DNA of 45,492 nucleotides, from NCBI RefSeq assembly GCF_023715565.1, contig NZ_JAMBOJ010000038.1, positions 1-45,492 of the forward strand. The letters run 5' to 3'. The first letter of the stretch is position 1; each line of letters opens with the position of its first letter. The notes under the pieces are model-generated. The model was not told the origin of the DNA. It saw only the letters and a list, made by a program, of their open reading frames with translations, and ran no database searches. Shown here in pieces: positions 35,627 to 44,044 of this stretch. The DNA comes from Cytobacillus firmus. GTDB taxonomy: Bacteria > Bacillota > Bacilli > Bacillales > Cytobacillaceae. A program made the translations under genes and the position numbers.

Positions 35627-36677
35627 AAAGTTTATTCCTTCTTTTCATTAAAATAACCCCAAAAACAGGTGCACCGATTAAGGCTGTAATCACACCGATC
35701 GGAAGCTCGGCAGGAGCAATGATCGTCCGTGAAACAAGATCGGCAATAATTAGGAAACCTGCTCCCACCATAATCGATAGCGGCAGCAAATGCCTATGAT
35801 CCGTCCCCCATAACATCCTGGTCAGATGAGGAATCACAAGTCCGACAAATCCTACCGTTCCAGACACAGCAACAGCCGCACCTGTTAAGATAGAGCCTGC
35901 TATCAGGACCATCATCTTTCTCTTCTGAACGTCCACCCCGATATGCCGGGCCTTATCCTCTCCGAAGCTCATAGCATTTAGCTCTTTGCTGTTTACTAAC
36001 AGAAGAACCGCCCCTATCACAAAGAACGGAAGAATAATATTAATATACGCCCAGCCTCTCATGGACACACTCCCAAGAAGCCAGCCGATGATTTGTCTTA
36101 GCTCCTCTCCAGTCAGGGCAATCATCAGAGAGATGAGGGCTCCAAGAAAAGAACTGAAGATGATGCCTGTTAAAATAATCGTTTCCACTTTCATGGATCT
36201 TTCAATATTTCTCGCAAAAAGCAAAACCGCAAAAATAGTTAATAAGGCAAATAAGATGCTGAATAAAGGCAGCGTAAACATTCCTGCAAACGGAATGGAT
36301 AAGCCAAAGAACAAGGTTAAAACTGCACCAAGCGAAGCCCCGGAAGATACCCCGATTGTATAGGGATCTGCCAGAGGATTTCTTAATAAGCCTTGAAAGG
36401 CAGCTCCTGCAATAGCAAGAGACGCCCCAACCAAGCCTGCGAGCAATACGCGCGGAAGCCTGATATTCATAATGATATTTGCATGCATGCTATCTGTGTT
36501 GTCAAATGAAACAAAAGGAAAGATCTCAGCGCCTATTACTCTGATGATCGTCGTGGGATGAATGGACACTGTTCCGATTGAGATCCCCATCAGCATGGCA
36601 CAAAGCAGGAAAGCGGCTACTGTTACATAGGCCAGTAATTTATTATTTAAATACGTCCGGATATACTGCTTTTGCAA
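35625..36677 (-). CDS. btuC: Corrinoid ABC transporter permease BtuC
   Basis: About 350 residues, FecCD/BtuC family with about ten helices. Signatures are RLPRVLLAGLVGASLAIAGA, FQGLLRNPLADPYTIGVSSG, and GTVGFVGLVIPHLTRMLWG. Partner of BtuF and the BtuD domain. The start is uncertain: TTG at 36677 has GGAG 9 nt upstream; a TTG at 36695 is the alternative. It overlaps the end of btuF by about 35 bp. Confidence 0.95.
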   Translation of the reverse strand: MQKQYIRTYLNNKLLAYVTVAAFLLCAMLMGISIGTVSIHPTTIIRVIGAEIFPFVSFDNTDSMHANIIMNIRLPRVLLAGLVGASLAIAGAAFQGLLRNPLADPYTIGVSSGASLGAVLTLFFGLSIPFAGMFTLPLFSILFALLTIFAVLLFARNIERSMKVETIILTGIIFSSFLGALISLMIALTGEELRQIIGWLLGSVSMRGWAYINIILPFFVIGAVLLLVNSKELNAMSFGEDKARHIGVDVQKRKMMVLIAGSILTGAAVAVSGTVGFVGLVIPHLTRMLWGTDHRHLLPLSIMVGAGFLIIADLVSRTIIAPAELPIGVITALIGAPVFGVILMKRRNKL

Positions 36678-37602
36678 GTTCCTCGACTCCTTCAATAATA
36701 CGAGGGCCAGAGCGGGTTACCATATCGGAATCAACATTGGCAATCTGCTTATTTTTCACTGCGGTTATATCCTGCCAGCCTTCGCGGCTTAAGACATTGC
36801 CGACAGCATCTTCAGTGTAAAACCCATGTGTAGTGACGATTACATCCGGATTCCGTTCGATGATTGCTTCCGAATCCATCTTTGGCCATCCATCTTCCGT
36901 AATGATATTTTCTGCGTTGATCACACCCAGCATTTCGTCCATAAATGTCTCAGTCCCTGCTGCATAGATTTCCGGAGCAGGTGAAACTTCAACCATTACC
37001 GATTTACGGTCCTCCTCTTTTATCCCATTAGCTTTTGTTTTGATTTCCTCAAGGTGGCGCTTCAGGTCTGAAACAAGAGTTTCTGCTTTTTCCTTCTCTC
37101 CCGATGCGGTCCCAATCATTTCAATAGATTCAAATACCTGATTAAAGTTCTTCGCGTCATTGACCACAAGGACGGTCATACCGGCATCCCTTAATTGCTG
37201 AAGACCTGCTTCTGAATTTTGTGCACTTGAAGCGTGGGCAAGTACAAGGTCGGGATTTAAAGAGATTACTTTCTCTACATTAAAGTCCAACCCTCCAATT
37301 TTCTCCTTTTCTGAAGCTTCCGGCGGGTAGTTATCAAAATCCGAGACCCCAACCACTTTTTCTCCCAGCCCTAATTCGAATGCTATTTCAGTATTGCTTG
37401 GAATCACGGAAACGATTCTTTCAGGCTTGGCTTCAATGACCACTTCATTATCCAGCGCGTCATTCATCGTTAAAGGAAATGCAGCACTCTGCCCTTCCTC
37501 AACCTTTTTCTCTTCTTTTGGCTGTTCAGTACTATCTCCGCAGCCTGCAAGCACACCTGCAGCCAGCAGCATAGTTAATAAAAATGCAGTAAACTTTTTC
37601 AT
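36643..37602 (-). CDS. btuF: Corrinoid-binding lipoprotein BtuF
   Basis: 319 residues. Lipoprotein signal with lipobox LAGC (C21), then a class III periplasmic-binding-protein fold: ERIVSVIPSNTEIAFELGLG, VGVSDFDNYPPEA, NVEKVISLNPDLVLA, and NPDVIVTTHGFY. First gene behind the cobalamin riboswitch, which with the neighbours points to B12 or cobinamide rather than iron-siderophore binding. Start 37602 has AGGAGG about 9 nt upstream. Confidence 0.94.
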   Translation of the reverse strand: MKKFTAFLLTMLLAAGVLAGCGDSTEQPKEEKKVEEGQSAAFPLTMNDALDNEVVIEAKPERIVSVIPSNTEIAFELGLGEKVVGVSDFDNYPPEASEKEKIGGLDFNVEKVISLNPDLVLAHASSAQNSEAGLQQLRDAGMTVLVVNDAKNFNQVFESIEMIGTASGEKEKAETLVSDLKRHLEEIKTKANGIKEEDRKSVMVEVSPAPEIYAAGTETFMDEMLGVINAENIITEDGWPKMDSEAIIERNPDVIVTTHGFYTEDAVGNVLSREGWQDITAVKNKQIANVDSDMVTRSGPRIIEGVEELAKAVYPDVFK

Positions 37603-37641
37603 TCTCAACAATCCTCCTAGAACATTCGACAAAATTCGGGT

Positions 37642-37654
37642 GGTGCCTGTCACC
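37642..37654. repeat. GGTGCCTGTCACC inverted repeat in the btuF leader
   Basis: Arms GGTG and CACC around CCTGT, immediately after the riboswitch terminator. It resembles a short palindromic motif I have seen repeatedly in Bacillaceae intergenic DNA. Confidence 0.35.
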
Positions 37655-37660
37655 AAAAAT

Positions 37661-37698
37661 AATAAAAAAAACATCCCCTTGAATGGCAAGGAGATGTT
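37661..37698 (-). terminator. Riboswitch-controlled intrinsic terminator before btuF
   Basis: Minus strand stem AACATCTCCTTG/CAAGGGGATGTT (12 bp, one G-U) with 5-nt loop and eight T residues, between the cobalamin riboswitch and btuF. It is the likely expression platform: B12 binding should favour this terminator. Confidence 0.9.
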
Positions 37699-37781
37699 GG
37701 TATGGTCATTTACAAAAAATTGCAGAATAGATGGCCGGACCAAACACCTCCCTATCCTCGTAGGTTTATGGGTGCTTAAGA

Positions 37782-37957
37782 ATCAGGCAGGTCTCCTGGC
37801 TTATGGTCAATGCATTCTGCTCCTTCCCATACTTGTGTGTACAGTGGATTTGCAGACTGCTACCATTTACAGTGGCGGGACCGCGCTGGAATCTCACCAG
37901 CTTCCCTATTAAGTCTTCAAAAGAGCTTGCTTTAAAGCCCTTTTGAGAAGACACCTG
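37782..37957 (-). promoter_or_regulatory. Cobalamin riboswitch (AdoCbl aptamer)
   Basis: On the minus strand the aptamer begins near AGGTGTCTTC and contains AATAGGGAAGCTGGTGAGA, the conserved GCGGTCCCGCCACTGTAA core and the B12 box AGCCAGGAGACCTGCCTGA (37783-37801). All hallmark blocks are in order. It should switch off the 13-gene uptake and salvage operon when adenosylcobalamin is plentiful. The optional P-side arm has a long hairpin (CTCAAAAGGGC/GCTCTTTTGA). Confidence 0.97.
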
Positions 37958-38052
37958 TTCTATTGCAATATAAAATTTTCTATTTCCGATTATACACCAT
38001 CCCGAAGGAAAAGTAACAGAAAATTGCTGAAGCTGTAAATAAGATCAGAGTT

Positions 38053-38829
38053 CTAGCGCGAGTAGATTTTCCATTCCCTTGTTTTCTTATCAAACACAAT
38101 CTTCGCTTCACATGGTTCTTTCGCTATGGCTTCATATTCATCGTACATATCATCCATATTGGCAAAATCACCAATAACCCAAATCGGAATCTCGATTCTG
38201 GCCCGATTCTGTTCGATATCCTTAATGGAAAGGACCACTCCTTCTTTCATAAGGATCTTTAATGAAAGCAGGACATCTCTGGTAATAGGAGGATACGTCT
38301 TTTTCCTTTTAATGCCCAGGAGCGTTTTTTCCACCTTCATCTGTCCCATTTTACCGGAGATTACTTCCCCAAGCATACGGTAAAAATCGTTCAGATCGCG
38401 GTAATATGTGCGGTTAAACCAGCCATCGTCATGGGCAAGGTATACATACCGGTTGCTCAAATAATTGTAAAAGGGCAGCTTAAGATGCTCTTTAATATGG
38501 CCTAGATAAAGAAGCTCCGCAATCGTCTGGCCCGGAAGCTCATTCACCGCTTCTTCTTCCTCGAAGTCAATCCAGCAAAAATCGCCGTAGCCGTATACAT
38601 CATCCTCAACCAGCCTGCCCAGCTTGTCCCTTGAAACATAATCGAACATCGTGTGGCTATTAAAGTCCCCATGTTCATAGCGGTGCTTTAACAGCAGTAA
38701 ATTATTAATTGAATCTGAAAGAGTCTGGGCAAACTCTGCAAATTCAATTCCATATGACATGACATACTGATCCTGTTCATTAAGATGGATGTAGATGAGA
38801 TCACGAATAGTTTGATTCCTTCTTTTCAA
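38053..38829 (-). CDS. Uncharacterised Bacillaceae protein
   Basis: About 258 residues, soluble, with no signal peptide or membrane segment. I do not recognise a family. The sequence is charged and aromatic-rich, with tracts such as YGYGDFCWIDFEEEEAVNEL, YVYLAHDDGWFNRTYYRDL, and a C-terminal part IWVIGDFANMDDMYDEYEAI. TTG at 38829 is the probable start because GGAGGT sits 7 nt upstream. It is read towards the riboswitch but stands before it, so it is not under B12 control. No neighbour suggests a role. Confidence 0.75.
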   Translation of the reverse strand: MKRRNQTIRDLIYIHLNEQDQYVMSYGIEFAEFAQTLSDSINNLLLLKHRYEHGDFNSHTMFDYVSRDKLGRLVEDDVYGYGDFCWIDFEEEEAVNELPGQTIAELLYLGHIKEHLKLPFYNYLSNRYVYLAHDDGWFNRTYYRDLNDFYRMLGEVISGKMGQMKVEKTLLGIKRKKTYPPITRDVLLSLKILMKEGVVLSIKDIEQNRARIEIPIWVIGDFANMDDMYDEYEAIAKEPCEAKIVFDKKTREWKIYSR

Positions 38830-38856
38830 TGACGAAACCTCCGAACCGTTGCGCAA

Positions 38857-39215
38857 AGTAGTATATTCATAGCCTTAATTGAACTAATCGGGCTTTACGG
38901 CAAATTGCACCCGCATATCCTCCTTGATTCTTCTCAATCTTGAAGCAGGGATCATACTGCCGATTAGACTGCGATAAAAAGACAGCTTCCTTATTGAAAC
39001 TGTCTGCCAAACTTCCAGTATTTTATTCTCTTATTGTAGCAAAAATATCTGAAAATATCTTTGCTTGTGAAAATTTTTTACCGTTATTTTGAAAATGCAG
39101 GAAACCATCACAATGATTTTTTCGTCTAACCAATGAAATCACTTTCTCGATTGAAAGGTTAATTTTTCTCTTATAGGATAAAAATGTAAAAAGGTAAAGA
39201 AACCAGGTGTATATA
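38857..39215. other. Intergenic region upstream of the ftsW/rodA-like gene
   Basis: About 360 nt between divergent genes, AT-rich near the right end. A weak GACAG/CTGTC hairpin at 38981-39004 is the only structure I see; no convincing promoter could be assigned. Confidence 0.4.
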
Positions 39216-40400
39216 ATGAACCACAATAATAGATTCTCAGACCGATTCGATTGGACTTTATGCTTTCTTCTGCTGCTGTTTTTTCTCATCAGCTGCATTG
39301 CGATATACAGCGGACAATCCTCCAATCAATATGAAGGGAATTTTGTTATCTCACAAATTAAAAATTATATTGTTGGTGCCGTGATTGTAGGGATTGTCAT
39401 GTATTTTGACAGCGAGCAAATCCGGAAGCTCACATGGCTGCTGTACGGTTTGGGCATCCTATTGCTTGTCGGGCTATTCATTGCACCGGAAAGCATCGCA
39501 CCTGTACGCAAAGGGGCCAAACTTTGGTATATCATCCCTTACCTCGGTTCGATCCAGCCTTCAGAGTTTGTTAAGGTATTCCTTATCATTGCCCTCAGCA
39601 AAGTTATTGCTGACCACCATCTGAAGTATCAGGCGAAGACCACAGGCACGGACTTTTTTCTCCTCATCAAACTGGGGGCGGCCACTTTGCCTCCATTAGG
39701 ATTAATTATTATCGAAGACCTAGGTACCGCTCTTGTCATTATCGCGATATTAGCAGGGATCATCCTGGTTTCCGGCATCACCTGGAAAATCCTTGTGCCT
39801 ATTTATGGAATCCTCGCAGCCCTTGCAGGAACTGTTCTATATCTAGTAATCATAGCACCAGAGATATTAGAGAAGTATCTCGGGATTGATCCATACCAGT
39901 TCAGCAGGATTTATTCCTGGCTTGACCCGGTCAATCATAAGCAGGGGGCCGGAATGCAGCTGTATAATTCCATGCTCGCCATCGGCTCAGGACTAATTTC
40001 CGGTAAAGGCTTTACCGATAGACAGGTATATGTGCCAGATGCCCACACTGACTTTATTTTTAGCGTTATTGGCGAGGAGTACGGCTTCTTTGGCGCAAGT
40101 GTGGTAATCAGCCTTTTCTTTCTGCTTATCTATCACTTAACGAAAACCGGCCTTGAAACGACTGACCCTTTTAATACCTATATTTGTGTCGGGATCATCA
40201 GTATGATTACCTTCCACGTATTTCAAAATATCGGAATGACCATTCAGGTCCTGCCAATCACCGGCATTCCGCTGCCTTTTATCAGCTACGGCGGAAGCTC
40301 ACTTATGGGAAACATGATGGCGATGGGACTGATATTCAGCATTCGCTACCATCACAGAAATTATATGTTTTCAACCGACTCAAATTATGTTGCAAAATAA
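39216..40400 (+). CDS. FtsW/RodA/SpoVE (SEDS) family peptidoglycan polymerase
   Basis: 394 residues with about ten membrane helices. SEDS signatures are IPYLGSIQPSEFVKVFLII, EDLGTALVI, DAHTDFIFSVIGEEYGFFG, and PLPFISYGGSSLMGNM at the last loop. These proteins polymerise glycan strands with a partner PBP. The sequence does not decide between RodA- and FtsW-type roles; as an isolated monocistronic gene it is probably an accessory paralogue. ATG 39216 has AGGTG 6 nt upstream; a GTG three codons before is less likely. Confidence 0.88.
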   Translation: MNHNNRFSDRFDWTLCFLLLLFFLISCIAIYSGQSSNQYEGNFVISQIKNYIVGAVIVGIVMYFDSEQIRKLTWLLYGLGILLLVGLFIAPESIAPVRKGAKLWYIIPYLGSIQPSEFVKVFLIIALSKVIADHHLKYQAKTTGTDFFLLIKLGAATLPPLGLIIIEDLGTALVIIAILAGIILVSGITWKILVPIYGILAALAGTVLYLVIIAPEILEKYLGIDPYQFSRIYSWLDPVNHKQGAGMQLYNSMLAIGSGLISGKGFTDRQVYVPDAHTDFIFSVIGEEYGFFGASVVISLFFLLIYHLTKTGLETTDPFNTYICVGIISMITFHVFQNIGMTIQVLPITGIPLPFISYGGSSLMGNMMAMGLIFSIRYHHRNYMFSTDSNYVAK

Positions 40401-40417
40401 TACCAGGCGCGTATAAT
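40390..40417 (+). promoter_or_regulatory. Likely promoter of the T-box/argS transcript
   Basis: -35 TTGCAA (40390-40395), 16-nt spacer, -10 TATAAT (40412-40417). The -35 overlaps the 3' end of the SEDS gene, and transcription would begin just before T-box stem I. Confidence 0.55.
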
Positions 40418-40431
40418 AACAGTAATATATT

Positions 40432-40708
40432 TAGTGTCTATGATGAAGAGAGTAGCAATGGGCTCTTTCCTTATAGCGAGACAGGGGTGGTGCAAGCCTG
40501 TCGGAAATCCTTTTTGTGAAGCGCACTTCGGAGATGCACAGCTGAAAGAAAAGTAGGCTGTGCCGGGTTAGGAGTCCCGTTATAAAACCCCTACAGGAAT
40601 GCTTTCAAAATAATGAAGCGTCCTTTCGCAAGAGGTCCTTTGGACAATCAGAGTGGTACCGCGGGAATTTCAGCTCGTCTCTATTTTATATAGAGGCGGG
40701 CTTTTTTA
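40432..40708 (+). promoter_or_regulatory. T-box leader controlling argS (specifier CGC, arginine)
   Basis: Stem I begins with TGATGAAGAGAGTAGCAA; the specifier loop GTGAAGCGCACTTC presents codon CGC at 40522-40524. The T-box antiterminator sequence GTGGTACCGCGG lies at 40653-40664, followed by an intrinsic terminator (40672-40708: AGCTCGTCTC.../...GAGGCGGGCT and T run). Uncharged tRNA-Arg should pair at both CGC and the T-box UGGU to allow read-through. tRNA-Arg(ACG) in this window fits: I34 reads CGC and its 3' end GCCA pairs UGGU with one wobble. Confidence 0.95.
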
Positions 40709-40727
40709 TTTTTTAGGAGGTGTTTAA

Positions 40728-42416
40728 ATGATCGACTTCAAAGCTATATTCACAGAGCAGCTGACTTCAGTGCTGAATGGAGAGATTAGTGAGGAAGCCA
40801 TTTCAGATTTAATTGAAACACCAAAGAATCAGGCATATGGCGATCTTGCTTTTCCCTGTTTTACACTGGCGAAAGCATTCAGGAAATCACCTGCCTCCAT
40901 TGCTGAGGAGGCAGCTCCCCTAATAAAAGGACCATACATTGAAAAAGCGGAAGCTGCCGGATCCTACATTAATATTTTTTTTTCAAAAGGATCTGCAGGT
41001 GCAGTCATAATGGAAAAGATCCTGAGGGAAGGAAAAGAATTCGGACTGCTGAAGGATGGCGCAGGGAAAACAGCGGTGCTTGATTTCTCTTCACCCAACA
41101 TTGCAAAGCCCTTTTCCATGGGTCATTTGCGGTCAACTGTCATTGGAAATGCCCTCGGAAACCTGGCCGAAAAATGCGGTTATACAGCGGTCAGAATCAA
41201 CCACTTAGGAGACTGGGGCACACAATTCGGCAAGCTGATCACAGCTTATAAAAAGTGGGGCAATCCGGATAAAGTGAAGGAGCATGCGATTAAGGAGCTG
41301 CTTAGCCTTTATATACGGTTCCATGAAGAAGCAGAGGATCATCCAGCCCTTGAAGATGAAGCACGTTCCTGGTTTAAAGAGCTTGAAAGCGGAAATACAG
41401 AAGCACAGGCACTCTGGAGCTGGTTCAGAGATGAATCTTTGAAAGAATTCCAGCGGGTTTATGACAGGCTTGGCATTCATTTCGACTCATATAATGGCGA
41501 AGCTTTTTATAACGATAAAATGACACCCGTCATTGAGGAGCTGATGGCAAAAGGTCTGCTGGCTGAATCAGATGGTGCAGAGGTCGTTGAGCTTCCTGAT
41601 GAAGACTTGCCTCCATGCCTGATCAAAAAATCCGACGGAGCGACTCTTTATGCAACACGGGATCTGGCTGCGGCCTTTTACAGAAAGAAAAACTATCAAT
41701 TTGCTCACTCCCTATATATTGTCGGCCAGGAACAGAGCATCCATTTCAGGCAGGTCAAAAGCGTGATCAAAAAGATGGGCTATGAGTGGGCGGACAGTAT
41801 GAAACATGTCCCGTTCGGCCTCTACTTAAAAGATGGAAAAAAGATGTCTACCAGAAAAGGCAGAGTCATCCTTCTGGAGCAGGTCCTGGATGAAGCAGTT
41901 CTTCTTGCAAAAGGTAATATCGAGGCTAAAAATCCCGGTTTGGAAAATAAAAATGAAGTCGCTGAAGCAGTCGGCATAGGAGCTATATTGTTCCATGATC
42001 TTAAAAATGACCGCATGAACAGTATTGAATTTTCCCTTGAAGATATGCTGACATTTGAAGGAGAAACAGGTCCTTATCTGCAATATACCAATGCACGGGC
42101 CTATTCCCTGCTCCGCAAGAGTGACGATCTCCCGTCTGCCGCAAACGGGCTATCCGATCCTTACAGCTGGGAAATTATTAAGCTGCTCTATCAATATCCT
42201 GAGAAAATCAGACAATCTTATCGGCAGCTTTCCCCTTCCGTTCTCGCTAAATATCTGATTGATGTGGCCCAGGCCTTCAATAAATATTACGGGCAGGTAA
42301 GAATCCTGGAGAAGGATGCCGGCATCCGGGCAAGACTTGCCCTCGTCAAAGCAGTCACCATTGTTCTCACAGATGGCATGCAGACACTCAGCATGAAGGT
42401 TCCGCGGCAAATGTAA
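40728..42416 (+). CDS. argS: Arginyl-tRNA synthetase
   Basis: 562 residues, class I synthetase. The N-terminal ArgRS-specific domain occupies about 1-115; the HIGH-type motif is SPNIAKPFSMGHLRST, the KMSKS equivalent KKMSTRKG, and the C-terminal anticodon-binding domain covers about the last 110 residues. AGGAGG lies 8 nt before the ATG. T-box control makes its level respond to arginine tRNA charging; several Bacillaceae carry such a regulated ArgRS in addition to a second argS elsewhere, which cannot be checked here. Confidence 0.96.
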   Translation: MIDFKAIFTEQLTSVLNGEISEEAISDLIETPKNQAYGDLAFPCFTLAKAFRKSPASIAEEAAPLIKGPYIEKAEAAGSYINIFFSKGSAGAVIMEKILREGKEFGLLKDGAGKTAVLDFSSPNIAKPFSMGHLRSTVIGNALGNLAEKCGYTAVRINHLGDWGTQFGKLITAYKKWGNPDKVKEHAIKELLSLYIRFHEEAEDHPALEDEARSWFKELESGNTEAQALWSWFRDESLKEFQRVYDRLGIHFDSYNGEAFYNDKMTPVIEELMAKGLLAESDGAEVVELPDEDLPPCLIKKSDGATLYATRDLAAAFYRKKNYQFAHSLYIVGQEQSIHFRQVKSVIKKMGYEWADSMKHVPFGLYLKDGKKMSTRKGRVILLEQVLDEAVLLAKGNIEAKNPGLENKNEVAEAVGIGAILFHDLKNDRMNSIEFSLEDMLTFEGETGPYLQYTNARAYSLLRKSDDLPSAANGLSDPYSWEIIKLLYQYPEKIRQSYRQLSPSVLAKYLIDVAQAFNKYYGQVRILEKDAGIRARLALVKAVTIVLTDGMQTLSMKVPRQM

Positions 42417-42446
42417 AAGGAGAAGCTTATGGCCTCTCCCTTTTTG
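42415..42446. terminator. Bidirectional terminator between argS and the TauE-type gene
   Basis: AAAAGGAGA and TCTCC-CTTTTT arms (one bulge) around an 11-nt loop at the convergent ends; it overlaps the last codons of the minus-strand gene. Confidence 0.65.
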
Positions 42447-43308
42447 CTTTTGTGCGGGCTTTTGCTTTCTGCACTTTCACAAGACTTCTTACCAGAAATC
42501 CGCCGACAAAAATGGCCATCAGCACTAAACCGGTATAATTCAAATGTATTAATTTCAGAATCACACTAGCGACTGTCGCCATATATAAGGCTCCGAGCAT
42601 ATAGGTGATCTCTTCGTTCTCAAAATAGGAGGTAAGTTTTGCACCAAACTGTGAGCCAATGAGCCCTCCGCCTACGAGTGAAAGGCCAATCCAATAATCA
42701 ATGCTGACAGTGGAAACGTAGGATAGGAAGCCTGTGGATACGATTAGCATGATAGCAAACAAGCTAGTTCCTACCGCATTTTTCGGCATCATCCCTAAAT
42801 AGGCGACCGATAAAGGCACCATAATAAAACCGCCGCCTACCCCTAATGAAGTAGAAACAAATCCTGCAAAAAATCCAATCAGCACCATCTTCACAATGGA
42901 AGGCGAATGTTCAGAAGAGTAAACAGCATTGGCTGATTTTTCTCTTCTTTTCAGCATGCTCAAAGCAAAATAAGACAGCAATATGATATAAAAAACAGGC
43001 ACGGCCCACGTGTCCCAGCCTTTATTCTCAAGAAACAGCACAAATGGATGGGCGGCCTGAGTAGCTGCCATTCCGCTTAGTCCAAGTATCAGCCCCTGCT
43101 TTAGTTTTATATTCTTCAGGCTGATATGAGCGGCTATGCCTGAAAGGGACGTTCCAATCGAAAACAGCAAACTCGTGGTGATCGCTTCTACTGGAGAAAA
43201 ACCAAAAAGCATAAGCGTTGGAGTAAGAATAAATCCCCCGCCTACCCCAAAAAAACCCGAGAGCACACTAATAAGTGCCCCGAGAGTAATAAAGAAAACA
43301 GATTCCAT
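42427..43308 (-). CDS. TauE/SafE-family membrane permease
   Basis: 293 residues, eight or nine helices in two homologous halves, each opening with a glycine-rich signature: FFGVGGGFILTPTLMLFG near the N terminus and SLGVGGGFIMVPLSVAYLG in the middle. Family members export sulfite, sulfoacetate or related organosulfur anions. The substrate here is open. The C terminus is strongly basic. Confidence 0.88.
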   Translation of the reverse strand: MESVFFITLGALISVLSGFFGVGGGFILTPTLMLFGFSPVEAITTSLLFSIGTSLSGIAAHISLKNIKLKQGLILGLSGMAATQAAHPFVLFLENKGWDTWAVPVFYIILLSYFALSMLKRREKSANAVYSSEHSPSIVKMVLIGFFAGFVSTSLGVGGGFIMVPLSVAYLGMMPKNAVGTSLFAIMLIVSTGFLSYVSTVSIDYWIGLSLVGGGLIGSQFGAKLTSYFENEEITYMLGALYMATVASVILKLIHLNYTGLVLMAIFVGGFLVRSLVKVQKAKARTKAKRERP

Positions 43309-43394
43309 TTATATTCCTCACTAACTGTCTCTGCAATTAATCGGTACTATATCACTTTACCATATTTGGCAATGGTATACTGACGCTCCCTTAA

Positions 43395-43409
43395 TTATAA
43401 TAATTATAA
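43395..43409. promoter_or_regulatory. PerR box upstream of dps
   Basis: TTATAATAATTATAA matches the B. subtilis Per box consensus TTATAATNATTATAA at all positions. It lies 7 nt upstream of the dps -35, so peroxide-sensing PerR probably represses this gene with iron or manganese bound. Fur-family boxes are similar, but the sequence is the PerR rather than the Fur version. Confidence 0.82.
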
Positions 43410-43416
43410 TTAAGTA

Positions 43417-43444
43417 TTGATTATAAATTAATATTTGTTATAAT
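43417..43444 (+). promoter_or_regulatory. Sigma-A promoter of dps
   Basis: -35 TTGATT (43417-43422), 16-nt spacer, -10 TATAAT (43439-43444), about 28 nt before the ATG. Confidence 0.7.
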
Positions 43445-43471
43445 TAATATATAAATTATTTAGGAGGAATT

Positions 43472-43912
43472 ATGATGGAAAAATTACATGAGGCATTAAA
43501 CATACAAATAGCTGATTGGAGTGTCCTTTATACGAAATTGCATCGCTACCATTGGTTTGTAAAAGGCCCTCTTTTCTTTACCCTTCATGAAAAGTTCGAG
43601 GAATTATATAGTGAAGCGGCGGAAGTTGTGGATGAAGCAGCGGAACGCCTGCTTGCAATCGGCGGCACACCGGCAGCAAGCTTGACAGAATTCCTAAGCA
43701 TTACGACTCTTGAAGAATCTAATGGGGAAAAGAAAGCAGAAGACATGGTTGCTGCTCTTGCTTCCGATTATAAACATATTAAGGAACAATTAATCTCTTT
43801 AGCCCAGCTTGCCGAAGAACAGGAAGATCAAGTGACAGCCGACTTCGCCATCGGGTTAATGGAAAAATTGGATACGCATATTTGGATGCTGCAAGCCTAC
43901 TTAGGAGAATAA
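43472..43912 (+). CDS. Dps-family ferritin-like DNA-protection protein (MrgA type)
   Basis: 146 residues, four-helix bundle. The intersubunit ferroxidase residues of Dps are visible: H27 in YHWFVKGPLFF, H39 and E43 in LHEKFEELY, and D54/E58 in EVVDEAAERL. It oxidises Fe(II) with H2O2 and protects DNA. AGGAGG precedes two adjacent ATG codons (43472, 43475); the second has better spacing. The exact PerR box upstream agrees with B. subtilis mrgA regulation. Confidence 0.95.
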   Translation: MMEKLHEALNIQIADWSVLYTKLHRYHWFVKGPLFFTLHEKFEELYSEAAEVVDEAAERLLAIGGTPAASLTEFLSITTLEESNGEKKAEDMVAALASDYKHIKEQLISLAQLAEEQEDQVTADFAIGLMEKLDTHIWMLQAYLGE

Positions 43913-43926
43913 TCGATTTTGACAGG

Positions 43927-43954
43927 AGAGTCAGTGAGAATGATCACTGGCTCT
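43927..43954 (+). terminator. Terminator after dps
   Basis: 11-bp stem AGAGTCAGTGA/TCACTGGCTCT (one G-U) followed by TAATTTTG. Confidence 0.7.
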
Positions 43955-44044
43955 TAATTTTGTGCAGAAAAATTTTTTGCCCCTTGGACACTCTGAGGTG
44001 ATATGATTGACCTGATTGCTTCATTTTTTCGGAAAGGAGTCTCC

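Noticed and set aside
27143..38829. Horizontally acquired island
   Set aside because: Base composition and codon use look like those of the flanks, and there is no integrase, tRNA or repeat boundary at its ends.
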